The notes: generated by a model from the sequence alone, not told the origin. Positions 8,193 through 17,137 are shown, counted from the first letter of the stretch. The stretch is DNA of 64,000 bases from Blastopirellula marina (GCF_002967765.1 NZ_PUHY01000010.1:496001-560000); one strand, 5' to 3'. Program-made: numbers and translations.

Positions 8193-9488
8193 ATGACCAA
8201 TAGCCTCTCCCGTCCTCCGCAGCCAGAACACAATTTCAAGCGCGTTGCCATCCTGTTCTCAGGCGGGCCGGCTCCAGCAGCCAACGCGGTGATTTCGACT
8301 GCCGCGGTTTCGTTTCTGCGTGCTGGCATCGAAGTGCTGGGAATCAAGAACGGTTACTCGAACTTGATGCAGTTCGGTTCCGATCGCCCGATGGAAGAAG
8401 ATCGTGACTACTTGATCCTCAACCACAAGGCGCTCAGCCGCAGCCGTGCCAAGCAAGGGATCATGATCGGTACCGCCCGGGCCAACCCAGGTAAAGCGAT
8501 CTCGCACCCAGACCACTTGAAAGACAAAGAACGTTGCAAAGCGTTCCAAACCACCTACGACGCGTTGTGCTCGCTGGGTGTGGATGCCCTGATTTCGATC
8601 GGTGGCGACGACACGCTAAAGACCGCCAACAAGTTCAAGATGTTCCAAGACACGCTGCCGGAAGGCAGCAAGAAGTTGCCGGTCGTTCACCTGCCGAAGA
8701 CGATCGACAACGACTACAACGGGATCGACTTCACGTTCGGCTTCTTTACCGCGGTTGATTTCCTTTCCACCGAAATCCGCACGCTGCTGTACGACGGCGA
8801 AGCCTCGAAGGCTTACTTCCTGTGCGAAGCGATGGGTCGTAGTGCCGGCTGGTTGGCCTACGGTGCCGCAATCGCTGGCGAAGCCTCGCTGGTGATCAGT
8901 GTCGAAGACATCATGGGTGACTTCGTCGAGAAAGAATGGGAAGAAGGTGGCAAGATTCGCAAGACGATGAACGTCCCAAAAGTGGTCGATCGGATCGTCA
9001 AAACGATGCTCGCTCGCGAAGCCGAAGGCAAAGAGTTTGGCGTGATCGTACTCGCCGAAGGCTTGGCCGAGATGCTACCGGAAAGCTATCTGGAAGGGGT
9101 CGCCCGCGACGATCACGGCCACATTGCGATCACCGACATTCAACTGGGCCGCACGTTTAGCAAGTGGGTCGCCAAGGCGTACGAAGAGAAGACAGGTCGT
9201 AGCCGCAAGGTGACCGGTGTTCAGATCGGTTACGAAGCTCGCTGCACCAAGCCGCTCGCCTACGACGTGATCTTAGGTAGCCAACTGGGTGTTGGTGCTT
9301 ACCGTGCCCTGGTCGAAAAGAAGCTTAACGGTGTGATGGTCTCGGCCAGCGGCCAGTTCGAGCTGCACTACGTTGATTTCGCCGACCTGGTGAATCAAGA
9401 GAACCTGGTTACGGTCGTCCGCCACATCGAGCCTGGCTGTGACTTCCAGAAGCTCGCCCGCTTCCTCGAAACCTACGTCAACGACTAA
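8193..9488 (+). CDS. pfp: Diphosphate--fructose-6-phosphate 1-phosphotransferase (PPi-PFK)
   Basis: A 431-residue group II phosphofructokinase that phosphorylates fructose 6-phosphate. GGDD at 137-140 and PKTIDND at 168-174 are the signatures of pyrophosphate users; ATP enzymes have GGDG and PGTIDND. The enzyme is therefore predicted to use PPi and to be reversible, serving glycolysis or gluconeogenesis in the cytoplasm. FSGGPAPAANAVI at 22-34 is the N-terminal phosphate-binding loop, and AMGRSAGWLA supplies substrate contacts. The ATG at 8193 follows GGAATGGAA; an in-frame GTG at 8157 is less likely. A strong terminator follows directly, so it is probably transcribed alone. Confidence 0.9.
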   Translation: MTNSLSRPPQPEHNFKRVAILFSGGPAPAANAVISTAAVSFLRAGIEVLGIKNGYSNLMQFGSDRPMEEDRDYLILNHKALSRSRAKQGIMIGTARANPGKAISHPDHLKDKERCKAFQTTYDALCSLGVDALISIGGDDTLKTANKFKMFQDTLPEGSKKLPVVHLPKTIDNDYNGIDFTFGFFTAVDFLSTEIRTLLYDGEASKAYFLCEAMGRSAGWLAYGAAIAGEASLVISVEDIMGDFVEKEWEEGGKIRKTMNVPKVVDRIVKTMLAREAEGKEFGVIVLAEGLAEMLPESYLEGVARDDHGHIAITDIQLGRTFSKWVAKAYEEKTGRSRKVTGVQIGYEARCTKPLAYDVILGSQLGVGAYRALVEKKLNGVMVSASGQFELHYVDFADLVNQENLVTVVRHIEPGCDFQKLARFLETYVND

Positions 9489-9522
9489 GCTTTCAGATAT
9501 CACAACAACCACGAAGAAGAGA

Positions 9523-9554
9523 GAGGCCGCCTTGGTGCGGCCTCTTTTTTTTTT
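9523..9554 (+). terminator. Intrinsic terminator after PPi-PFK
   Basis: GAGGCCGC (9523-9530) and GCGGCCTC (9537-9544) form a perfect 8-bp GC-rich stem with a 6-base loop, followed by ten T residues. This is a textbook rho-independent terminator, 34 bases after the pfp stop codon. Confidence 0.95.
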
Positions 9555-9905
9555 GCTTAGCCACAGCGAGCACCCAGAAAGAGAAGAGCGACCACGGATT
9601 ACATGGATAAGAATCGATCCTGTCGCGTCTGCCTGGGCATCCTGCCTGGCTGAAGCGGGTTCCAGGAGCGGCCGGGCAAGATGCCCGGGGCACACCGTTC
9701 TACCACCTACGAAGCCCTTGCGGATCTGTTACGGCCTCTTCCCTTGCTGCTCTTCGTGTCCTCTGTGGCGAAATACCTATCCCCCGCCAGAGTTCGCCCA
9801 CTTTCGGACATTGGCGCATGGAAAGTCGCGGGGAAACCGATTACGATCAAGGGCGAACGTCCCGTCCTCGATTCCCACCTTTTCCCGATCTGGGGTTATT
9901 GTTCT
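9555..9905. other. Intergenic region carrying degenerate dispersed repeats
   Basis: Between the terminator and the next gene lies DNA that looks like repeat debris. It includes an imperfect inverted repeat (9631-9690, listed separately), a stretch around 9590-9610 (ACCACGGATTACATGGAT) and one around 9753-9778 (TTCGTGTCCTCTGTGGCG). These resemble intergenic repeats I associate with many environmental bacteria. No protein-like frame is present; the frame open from 9681 is only an upstream extension of the next gene. Confidence 0.5.
9631..9696. repeat. Imperfect 20-bp inverted repeat, dispersed family, copy 1
   Basis: GCCTGGGCATCCTGCCTGGC (9631-9650) pairs with GCCGGGCAAGATGCCCGGGG (9671-9690) over 20 positions, allowing two G-T pairs and two mismatches, around a 20-base loop. 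The right arm continues GCACACC to 9696. Most of the right-arm sequence recurs at 28404-28430, so this is a repeated element and not a gene-specific hairpin. Confidence 0.75.
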
Positions 9906-11159
9906 ATGTCGATCGTTCGAATTTGGATTGCCGTTGTTTGTGTCTGCTTCGCGTGTGGATCTGTATCGGCTCAGGAGTGGACCCGATTTCGTGGCCCAAA
10001 TGGAAGCGGTGTTGTGCCGGCCGTCGATATTCCCTCGACCGTCAGCGAGGCGAATTTCAACTGGAAGACCAAGCTGCCGGGCATCGGGCATTCGTCGCCA
10101 GCGATCTGGACCGATCGTCTGTTTGTGCTGAGTGCCGATCCGGAAAGTGCGTTCCGCTACGTCGTCGGAATTGATACCAAGACCGGTAAGATATTGTGGC
10201 AGAAAGAATTCCCTGCGGCGGAAAGTCACCTGCATTCCAAAAGCAGCTATGCTTCGTGCAGTCCGGCCGTGGACGAGGATCACGTCTACGTGGCTTGGGC
10301 CGATGACGAGAACACCCGTCTCATTGCGTTGAACCACGACGGCGAAACTTCCTGGGTTGCCAATCTCGGCCCCTGGGTCAGCCAGCATGGATTTGGTACC
10401 TCACCGATCGTTTACCAAGACAAGTTGATCGTATCGCTAATGCAACTGGGTGACCCCCGCAAGATCGGTAACCGTCCCGCGGGCCAAAGTCGATTGATTG
10501 CCTTCGATCGCAAGACGGGCGAAAAGCTATGGGAAGCAGATCGTGATAGCGACGTGGCGGCTTATTCCGTTCCATGTATCTATAAGACCAAAGAGGGCCA
10601 AGATGTGCTGATCTGCAACAGCAGTGCTCATGGCATCGCTGCCCACGACCTGTCGAGCGGCAAAGAGCTTTGGTCCGAGCAAGTCTTCAACATGCGGTCG
10701 GTTTCATCCCCGGTCATCGCCGGTGACTACATCCTCGGCTCGTGTGGCTCGGGTGGTGGTGGCAACACGGTGAGTGCAGTCGACCCGAACGGCGGCCAGC
10801 CGAAGCTTGTTTGGCGTCTGGCCAAATCGGCATCCTACGTGCCCACCCCAATCGCCTACGACGGCAAGGTGTTTGTCTGGTACGACAAAGGGATCGTTAG
10901 TTGCCTCGACGGAAAAACGGGAGAAGTCCTCGGCCAAAAGAGGGTCGGTGGCAACTATTACGGTTCGCCCATTCTGGTCGGAGATCGCCTCTTCTGCATG
11001 TCGGAAGAGGGAGAACTGGTGGTCGTTTCAGCCGATAAAGACCTGAAAGTTCTCGGTAAGAGTCCGCTCGGCGAAGGAAGCGAATCGACCCCGGCTGTTT
11101 CCGATGGCGTGATGTACCTCCGAACGTACTCGCACGTGATCTCGCTGGGCGGGAAGTAA
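9906..11159 (+). CDS. Secreted PQQ-like beta-propeller protein
   Basis: 417 residues from the ATG at 9906, with a signal peptide (to about residue 22, SVSAQ). The mature start EWTRFRGPNGSG is typical of planctomycete PQQ-like propeller proteins. Repeated blades contain IDTKTGKILWQKEFP, LIAFDRKTGEKLWEADRD and VSCLDGKTGEVLGQKR, the D-x-x-TGE-x-LW pattern of PQQ/BamB-type repeats. Such proteins may bind PQQ in dehydrogenases or act only as scaffolds; no catalytic residues can be assigned, so function stays open. It is expected in the periplasm. The upstream 75 codons of the frame run through repeat DNA and are not believed. Confidence 0.85.
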   Translation: MSIVRIWIAVVCVCFACGSVSAQEWTRFRGPNGSGVVPAVDIPSTVSEANFNWKTKLPGIGHSSPAIWTDRLFVLSADPESAFRYVVGIDTKTGKILWQKEFPAAESHLHSKSSYASCSPAVDEDHVYVAWADDENTRLIALNHDGETSWVANLGPWVSQHGFGTSPIVYQDKLIVSLMQLGDPRKIGNRPAGQSRLIAFDRKTGEKLWEADRDSDVAAYSVPCIYKTKEGQDVLICNSSAHGIAAHDLSSGKELWSEQVFNMRSVSSPVIAGDYILGSCGSGGGGNTVSAVDPNGGQPKLVWRLAKSASYVPTPIAYDGKVFVWYDKGIVSCLDGKTGEVLGQKRVGGNYYGSPILVGDRLFCMSEEGELVVVSADKDLKVLGKSPLGEGSESTPAVSDGVMYLRTYSHVISLGGK

Positions 11160-11252
11160 GCTCTCGAAACTCAGCACCCCCATCGCAGTCGATGCGATTA
11201 AGCTCGATTCGATTTTATCTCGTCGAGCACTTTAAGAGACAGGACGTCTTCA

Positions 11253-12011
11253 TTGAGCAATAACGACTCTAAAGCAAACGATTCGAGCAATCCATTCGCT
11301 TCACCGCCCAATGTATCCGACGCAGAGGAATTGCGGACCGACGACAAATACGTTTGTGATGCGACCGGATACAATGCCTTGGAGAAGGGGTGGCGTCTCG
11401 CTATCGATAACTTTCTTCCTTTCTTGGGTCTCGTTGTTCTACACGAGATCCTTAGAATTCCCTGCGATTATTTGGATGACTTCGCCTACCTCGCGGAAAC
11501 AAGATTGCCGCCGATAGGCTGGGCGTTTCAGATTCTCTATCAGACGTTCATTGGCCATGTGATCAGCGTCGGAGCTTTTTGGATTTTCCTGAAAGCGACT
11601 CGGCGAGAGACGTTTGCGGTAGAAGATATGTTTGCTGGTTTCCATCAATGCTATTGGCAGATCGTCGGCGGAGGATTCCTGAAAGGGTTGGCTGTCGTGC
11701 TGGGGCTGATTTGCTTGATCCTTCCAGGCATTTACCTGAGTATCCGCCTATCGTTTGTCGAGGTACTGATCATCGACCGCCGCATGAATATTCGCGATGC
11801 CTTTAACGAAAGCTGGCGGATGACGGAGCACTATCAGCCGCCGCTACTGTTTTTGTTATTCATGGGCATCTTAATTGAGATTGCCGGGCTGCTGCTTTGT
11901 TGTGTGGGATCACTTTTTTCCGCTATGTGGCTCGCATCGGCCTATGCCATCTTCTACTACTCGATTTGTCTTCGAGATCCCGATGGATCCTCCGCGACGA
12001 ATACCCAATAG
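11253..12011 (+). CDS. Multi-pass membrane protein with NPFxSP N-terminus
   Basis: 252 residues starting at TTG (11253), preceded by AGGAC. The soluble N-terminus carries NPFASPP at 13-19, a motif shared with the three tandem membrane proteins at 24-26.6 kb. At least five hydrophobic segments follow (about 55-72, 85-110, 138-165, 195-215 and 220-240). The segment LGLICLILPGIYLSIRLSFV with a following DAFNESWRMT resembles glycerophosphodiester-phosphodiesterase-type or DUF975-type membrane domains. No enzymatic motif is seen. It follows the PQQ protein by 93 bases and may be a separate transcript. Confidence 0.75.
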   Translation: MSNNDSKANDSSNPFASPPNVSDAEELRTDDKYVCDATGYNALEKGWRLAIDNFLPFLGLVVLHEILRIPCDYLDDFAYLAETRLPPIGWAFQILYQTFIGHVISVGAFWIFLKATRRETFAVEDMFAGFHQCYWQIVGGGFLKGLAVVLGLICLILPGIYLSIRLSFVEVLIIDRRMNIRDAFNESWRMTEHYQPPLLFLLFMGILIEIAGLLLCCVGSLFSAMWLASAYAIFYYSICLRDPDGSSATNTQ

Positions 12012-12067
12012 CCAGACCATGGCATCGAGCAAACGCCTTTGGTTTATGATGGTCAGCGCAACGAAAA

Positions 12068-12096
12068 AGACCGCCAGTATTTGGGACTAGCGGTCT
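12068..12096 (-). terminator. Intrinsic terminator for the DUF4404 gene, possibly bidirectional
   Basis: AGACCGC (12068-12074) pairs with GCGGTCT (12090-12096), with a further AGT/ACT pairing inside. On the minus strand the stem is followed by TTTTTCGTT, giving a T-tract downstream of the 12127 gene. On the plus strand a weaker CTTAATTTCTT follows, so it may also end transcripts from 11253. Confidence 0.8.
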
Positions 12097-12126
12097 CTTA
12101 ATTTCTTGCGATCCGGGAAGCAGGCT

Positions 12127-12405
12127 TTACAGTCCGCTGTTTCCCAGAATATCGGCCAAGTTGTTCAGCACGCGGGTCAGCGAAGGGTAGCTGGTATCTT
12201 CCAGGTGCGACGAACGTTCTTCCAAGGTTTCCCGCAGGGAAGGGTGGGCCAGGGCGGCGGTGTCTTCCCGATGCAAGGCATCATTGATCGATTCCATCAC
12301 GCCTTCCAAGCGGCCTCGCGTTTCGTCATCGAGTTGATCGACGTCACGTAGTTCTTTTTGTAGCTCTTGGAGCGTTTGGCGTAGTTCGGAGAGTTTGTCT
12401 TCCAT
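12127..12405 (-). CDS. DUF4404 family small protein
   Basis: 92 residues beginning MEDKLSELRQTLQELQKELR and almost entirely helical. It has heptad-like leucines in the first 35 residues, suggesting a coiled coil, and a conserved-looking end (PSLTRVLNNLADILGNSGL) typical of DUF4404. Small soluble protein of unknown function. Followed by a terminator. The upstream serine-protease-like gene is on the same strand 79 bases away, so co-transcription is possible. Confidence 0.85.
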   Translation of the reverse strand: MEDKLSELRQTLQELQKELRDVDQLDDETRGRLEGVMESINDALHREDTAALAHPSLRETLEERSSHLEDTSYPSLTRVLNNLADILGNSGL

Positions 12406-12484
12406 GGTCGTCGATCGTCATGCAGGGGTTTCGAGTGGCACCGATTAAACCAATTCGCGAACGCGCGAGGTGCCAGCTTCTATT

Positions 12485-13657
12485 CTACTTCGACGTCTCG
12501 CGAGGAATCCACCCGGGGTTGCCGTTTGGCTGCTCAGTCGTGTCGGAAATAACCGGCTTCGCACTTACCCGAGATTGAGCAATTTCCGCTTTACGGGTCG
12601 CCCCTGCCGCAGAAAGCATTCTCGAGACGGCGTTGGCCAGCTCGTTGCCAGGAATCGCGTACGTGGCAACGCGGCCCGCACGAGCAATGTTGAGCCCAAC
12701 GACTTGGCCATCCAGATTAACGACCGGTCCGCCACACTGTTCTGGCTGCAAGTAGCTATCGTGCTGGAAGACGGAAGGAAAACCGCTGCGACGGGTACTC
12801 AGTTCACCACCGAGATGATTCTGGAAGTCGTGACGGGCTTGGCCGCGGCCGTCGACCCGTTCGCCGAGAACCATACTCAGATGCATTTCTTCCTCCGAAC
12901 GACGAAGGGTCACGCGTACCGAATCGCCTGGCTCGAAGGTGCGAATTGTTTCAATCAAGTGAGTGCCGGTTTCAATGTCCATGTCATTGATCGAGACGAT
13001 CACATCTTCCGCCAAGATTCCCGCGTGATGTGCGGCGCTGCGTTCAACCACTTGATCGACCACTGCGGGACCTGGATTCTGCGAGAGCATGACGCCGAGC
13101 ATCGCGTTCTTCACATCGACTTTGTGCGGTGTCAGCCCGTAGACACCAATCGCCACAGGCTCTTTACCGAGACCTGCCGTGGCCAGGATGCTGCCCACGG
13201 TCGACTTGCTGTCAGCCGCGATTTCCATCACCGGTAAATTGCGGGCATTGATGCTTACCAATGCCAAGTCATGTTCTTTATCGATCGCGACAATCTCGCT
13301 GGTCAGGTATTGATCGCCGTTGGCCATTTCCGCCACCAGCGGGGCTTCGTCATCGTAGGTGTTGACGAGACTTCCTTTGGTAACAATCAGACCATTCGGA
13401 TCGACGATGCCGCCCATGGCAACTTGCTTGCCGCCACGCTTGAACTCGACCGTCGCACTGCGAGTGTTACCAACGACTGACTGAAATGCGCCAAGCACTT
13501 CACTGCTATTGCGTTGGTGAATGCGTTTCATGAAACGCATCGCAACGCCGTCACTCTCGAAAACTTGAGCTTGGGCGGGGGCAGGTACAAGTGCAAAACC
13601 TGCCAGTGGTGCAATCACCAATACCGAGAGTAGCAAATTCAAACGAAACCGGGGCAT
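12485..13657 (-). CDS. HtrA-like pseudoprotease with PDZ inserted in the protease fold
   Basis: 390 residues from the ATG at 13657 (GGAG 8 bases upstream; the frame extends to 13684 without better signals). Signal peptide to about residue 31 (APAQAQ). Trypsin-like strands are recognisable, but the catalytic His position is Ser96 (IVTKGSLV against the usual VLTAGHVI), the Asp is kept (D130 in KEHDLALV), and the nucleophile is Cys308 in EQCGGPVV instead of GDSGGPLL. A PDZ domain (about 186-265: LGVMLSQNPG ... AGILAEDVIVSIND) lies between the Asp and the Cys segments, whereas HtrA proteins carry PDZ after the protease. Probably a non-proteolytic periplasmic binding or regulatory protein; this is inference. 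It sits beside an intact HtrA-like protease on the same strand. Confidence 0.85.
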   Translation of the reverse strand: MPRFRLNLLLSVLVIAPLAGFALVPAPAQAQVFESDGVAMRFMKRIHQRNSSEVLGAFQSVVGNTRSATVEFKRGGKQVAMGGIVDPNGLIVTKGSLVNTYDDEAPLVAEMANGDQYLTSEIVAIDKEHDLALVSINARNLPVMEIAADSKSTVGSILATAGLGKEPVAIGVYGLTPHKVDVKNAMLGVMLSQNPGPAVVDQVVERSAAHHAGILAEDVIVSINDMDIETGTHLIETIRTFEPGDSVRVTLRRSEEEMHLSMVLGERVDGRGQARHDFQNHLGGELSTRRSGFPSVFQHDSYLQPEQCGGPVVNLDGQVVGLNIARAGRVATYAIPGNELANAVSRMLSAAGATRKAEIAQSRVSAKPVISDTTEQPNGNPGWIPRETSK

Positions 13658-13763
13658 CTGTTCACTCCGTTGTTTCGTCGCCACGCAATCCCAGACTTAC
13701 CGCAGCCCGCTAACCGAGCTCCGACGTTTCTGAATAGTCGAATCGAAATCTTCCCGCCAGGGA

Positions 13764-14852
13764 CTATTCGCGATCCAATTGACGACGATCCGTTAGTTCA
13801 ACTTCAAGAGTAATAACGTTGCCCGAGCTGCGCCGTATCCGTACGCTAATGCGATCGCCCGGAGAGTACTGATTTACCATCAGCTTCAAACTGTCGAAGG
13901 AGTCGATCTCGCGATTGTTGAATCGCAAGATTTGATCTCCCTCTTGGATTCCCGCATTGGCTGCCGGGGAACCCGGGGTAACACGTGTGACCACAACCTC
14001 CTGTCGATCACTGTCACATCGTACACCCAAATAAGGTTGCGTTCCGCCAAGTCGTCCCCAAACCTCCGAGCTTCGAAGTCGGTCCAGGTTTTCGAGGTAC
14101 TGCGTCGAAGGAACGTGTAAATTCGCCGTAATTCGATTTCCGATTCGGCTGTTGATTCCAATCACATTACCCTGAATGTCCAACAGTGGACCACCACTAT
14201 CGCCACCTACCAAGGTTGCGTCGGTGGCAATCACATCGCGGCCGTTTGCCAGCACGCGGCCCAGCCGCAGGGCAGGGCGACGGTCTCGAACGATGCCGCC
14301 TGCGTGCCCCATTACTAATACCCATTCACCGTCCTTAAGGTTCGACGATGCACGGACGGGAAGGTGCTTATATTTGCCTGGCGTGGTGATTTGGATGGCA
14401 CCAGAGTCAATACTACGATCTGTTCCCAGGGTTACCCCTTTCACGCGGCTTCCGTCATTGAGGATGACCGTTACCTCTCGCCCAGGCTTTCCAATGACAT
14501 GCCCAGCGGTAAGGATCAAACCATCTTCACTGACGACCACTCCGGAGCCCTGTGCCGGACCCACGACAACACCCACCGTGGCATCAAGTGCCTTTTGGGT
14601 GACTTGCTGAATCAACTTCTCCATCGAACGCAAGTCGGCAACATCGTGCGGTGCATCGCCGGTAAGGATTTCGGAGAAGTGCGCCGTCCGTTGAACGCTG
14701 GAAGGATTTGCGTTCTCTTGCGCATTCGCAAGAAGAGGCATGCACAGAATCAACCCGCATACCGCCAGGAAGTTCAGAAACGATGCCGTCAAGTTCGACC
14801 GCGAAGACCCTGCAGGGAGAATAGAGGAGGGAAGGAAAGTCCGTTGTTTCAT
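13764..14852 (-). CDS. Periplasmic HtrA/Deg-type serine protease with one PDZ domain
   Basis: 362 residues. The N-terminal signal region is long (hydrophobic core about 22-44, ending LLANAQ). The catalytic triad is visible: His118 in LILTAGHVI, Asp149 in SIDSGAIQI and Ser219 in GGDSGGPLL. A C-terminal PDZ domain covers about 272-350 (YLGVRCDSD ... AANAGIQEGDQILRFNNREI). It is expected to degrade or chaperone misfolded envelope proteins. The HtrA-like pseudoprotease follows 106 bases downstream on the same strand, which suggests a functional pair. AAGGG lies 8 bases before the ATG. Confidence 0.9.
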   Translation of the reverse strand: MKQRTFLPSSILPAGSSRSNLTASFLNFLAVCGLILCMPLLANAQENANPSSVQRTAHFSEILTGDAPHDVADLRSMEKLIQQVTQKALDATVGVVVGPAQGSGVVVSEDGLILTAGHVIGKPGREVTVILNDGSRVKGVTLGTDRSIDSGAIQITTPGKYKHLPVRASSNLKDGEWVLVMGHAGGIVRDRRPALRLGRVLANGRDVIATDATLVGGDSGGPLLDIQGNVIGINSRIGNRITANLHVPSTQYLENLDRLRSSEVWGRLGGTQPYLGVRCDSDRQEVVVTRVTPGSPAANAGIQEGDQILRFNNREIDSFDSLKLMVNQYSPGDRISVRIRRSSGNVITLEVELTDRRQLDRE

Positions 14853-15137
14853 TTTGCGCCCTTAAGAATCAGTTTGACCACCATCGACTACGGCAGGATC
14901 GTGTCGGGGTTCGGTTCTATTCTAGGAATACGAGCAAGAGTTTGTCACGTTCTTGCAGGTCAGCAACCGAGGAGGGGCCACACCTCGATGTCACTGCTGG
15001 CGGCGATTCCACAATCTATAGTAGTCAACCCCGGAATACTTTGGTAGTGTCTGCCGGGATTTGGCAAAATTGACAGAAGCATTGAAATTGCCAAGGTTTA
15101 CCGCTCGTGCGGCACTACTAAGAAAGCAGAAGATAAT

Positions 15138-16004
15138 ATGGTTTCCCGCACGCGAATGATTGTTGGATGTGGTTACGTTGGTAAACCGCTGGCCAGCCAA
15201 TGGCAGCAAATGGGAGATACTGTTTTTCCCACAACCAGATCATCCGATCGAGCCCGACAGTTTGAACAGGCAGGTTGGCGCTCGGTGATTGCCGACGTCA
15301 CCGATCCGCAAAGTTTACGTGATTTACCAGAAACCGACACCGTGGTCTTCGCCGTGGGTTACGACAGCAGCAGCGGCAACTCGCGGGAAGACGTTTACGC
15401 TAACGGGCTTCGTAACGTGCTCGACCATCTCAGCGAGCACACGCGGCGGGTGGTGATGGTCAGCACAACCGGCGTTTACGGCGATGCTGGTGGACAAACG
15501 GTCGACGAAACCACCCCCTGCGATCCCGCGCGTGCTGGGGGGAAAGCATTCGTTCAGGCCGAGCAGTACCTGCAAAGTCACCCTATCTGGTCAACTCGCA
15601 GTATCATCCTCCGTATGGCGGGCATCTACGGTCCCAATCGCGTTCCGCGATTGGCGGACATTCAAGCCGGCAATCCGATTCCTACACCGGCCGGCGGAGC
15701 CCTAAACCTGATTCATGTCGACGACGCCGTTCAGGCGATTCAGCGGGCTGCCGATAGCGAAACGTTCTCGCCCGTTTACATCGTCAGCGACGGCCATCCG
15801 GTTGACCGCCGTGATTACTATCGCGAAGTCGCTCGACTGCTCGACGCCCCAGAACCAACTTTCGAACTCCCTGAACCGAATTCACCAGCCGCCAAGCGTG
15901 CTCAAGCCGACCGCAAGATGAGCAACACGCGCATTGTGAAGGAGTTGGGCTTCACGCCCAAATTCCCCAGCTATCAAGAAGGCTTGGCGAGTATTTTGAG
16001 ATAA
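15138..16004 (+). CDS. NAD(P)-dependent epimerase/dehydratase-like protein (YeeZ-type SDR)
   Basis: 288 residues. A Rossmann start with the GCGYVGKPLA dinucleotide-binding loop lies at residues 10-19, followed by VVMVSTTGVYGDAGG and LRMAGIYGPNR, as in extended SDR proteins of the YeeZ/SDR_a group. The classical YxxxK pair is not obvious: the expected region reads GKAFVQAEQYL. The redox or epimerase reaction therefore cannot be claimed. Cytoplasmic. It is convergent with the next gene, with only 18 bases between. Confidence 0.8.
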   Translation: MVSRTRMIVGCGYVGKPLASQWQQMGDTVFPTTRSSDRARQFEQAGWRSVIADVTDPQSLRDLPETDTVVFAVGYDSSSGNSREDVYANGLRNVLDHLSEHTRRVVMVSTTGVYGDAGGQTVDETTPCDPARAGGKAFVQAEQYLQSHPIWSTRSIILRMAGIYGPNRVPRLADIQAGNPIPTPAGGALNLIHVDDAVQAIQRAADSETFSPVYIVSDGHPVDRRDYYREVARLLDAPEPTFELPEPNSPAAKRAQADRKMSNTRIVKELGFTPKFPSYQEGLASILR

Positions 16005-16022
16005 CGCTTTGGGCTAATTCCC

Positions 16023-17033
16023 CTACTTCCATGCCAACTGAAGCCCCTTCAGAATAACGAAGTCTAGCACGAGGTGGTGGGTGTCGTCGCATGCTTGAGC
16101 GAACTGCGGGTCGGGGAATTTACCGTCAAGATATTTTCCCGGACGTTGCCCCATGAGGATATCATTGTCTTGATCGCGATGAATGGCGGCAGTCTTGTAT
16201 TTGGCGATTTGATCATCTTCGAAGTTGCGTCCCGACACCAGCTTGAAGGCTGGCCCCCAACCCTTGTCGGCGTGGATCTTGAAATTGGCTCTCCAATCTT
16301 TCACATCGTCGTCGTTTTTGCCCCAAGTCAAACATTGCATAGTGACTAAAGCCAAGGCGTTGAATACGGAGTAGTCACCTTCCTGGGCCAGATCAGGAAT
16401 CGGGGCTTGAGCTTGCAAATTGTAAAGCTTCAAGGCTGCCGAGAAGGCCACCTTTTGTAGTTGCCGCTGGAACGAATTCGACAAACTGGCATCCTGCTTA
16501 TCTCCGATCACGTCAATGCAATACTTCAAGTTAGCTCCGACCGATCCAATCCCCTCTGGCGAGACCTCGCCATGTTTATCGACGATCTTGACGATGTGTT
16601 TAAGAATCGCCTTGCCGTGCGGCTTCGCATCGACGGGACCATGCACGCGCACCGTTTCGATCAGCAGGAGCAGTGGCACTAGCTGGTCGCGAGAAAAGTT
16701 GTTCTTGAGCGATCCTGCCCGCAATAGGCTTTTCTCGGCCAGGCAGTTTTCGCGATAGTACTTCATGAACGCAGTCGCATCTTCTACCGCTACGCCATGT
16801 GTTTGCTTGAGCTGGTTGTAGAGATCTTGGTCTTTCGCGTGAATGATGATCAGCGATGCATAGAACCACGAACTCCGCCAACAATCGTCATCGCTGGCAA
16901 ACCCTTCCGGCGTTTTGACGATCTTGGTTTCGGTATCGATGTAACCACCATACTTGTCAGCGGCGAACGTGGTGGTTACCACCGATCCGACCAACAACAA
17001 CGATATTCCCAGGGCTACATGAAAGTTTCGCAC
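16023..17033 (-). CDS. Hypothetical secreted protein
   Basis: 336 residues with a signal peptide (about 1-24, TTFAA). The rest is mostly helical, with conserved-looking WRSSWFYASLIIIHAK near residue 52, a central LLLIETVRVHGP, and an end DTHHLVLDFVILKGLQLAW. No catalytic motif is recognised. Transcribed alone or with the following small secreted proteins on the same strand. Confidence 0.7.
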   Translation of the reverse strand: MRNFHVALGISLLLVGSVVTTTFAADKYGGYIDTETKIVKTPEGFASDDDCWRSSWFYASLIIIHAKDQDLYNQLKQTHGVAVEDATAFMKYYRENCLAEKSLLRAGSLKNNFSRDQLVPLLLLIETVRVHGPVDAKPHGKAILKHIVKIVDKHGEVSPEGIGSVGANLKYCIDVIGDKQDASLSNSFQRQLQKVAFSAALKLYNLQAQAPIPDLAQEGDYSVFNALALVTMQCLTWGKNDDDVKDWRANFKIHADKGWGPAFKLVSGRNFEDDQIAKYKTAAIHRDQDNDILMGQRPGKYLDGKFPDPQFAQACDDTHHLVLDFVILKGLQLAWK

Positions 17034-17137
17034 TTCTTCGCACTCCGCTGAAAAGGTCTTTCCAAATGATTCCAGGCCGGCTGCGTCTTTCCGGCCAACC
17101 GACCTAAATTAAAGAACACAATAGAGGGGAAAGAAGT

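Noticed and set aside
9681-9905. 75-codon N-terminal extension of the PQQ-propeller protein
   Set aside because: It passes through repeat DNA; the ATG at 9906 opens directly into a signal peptide.
17075-17096. GGCCGG/CCGGCC hairpin between secreted-protein genes as a terminator
   Set aside because: Only 6 bp and no T-tract on the transcribed minus strand.
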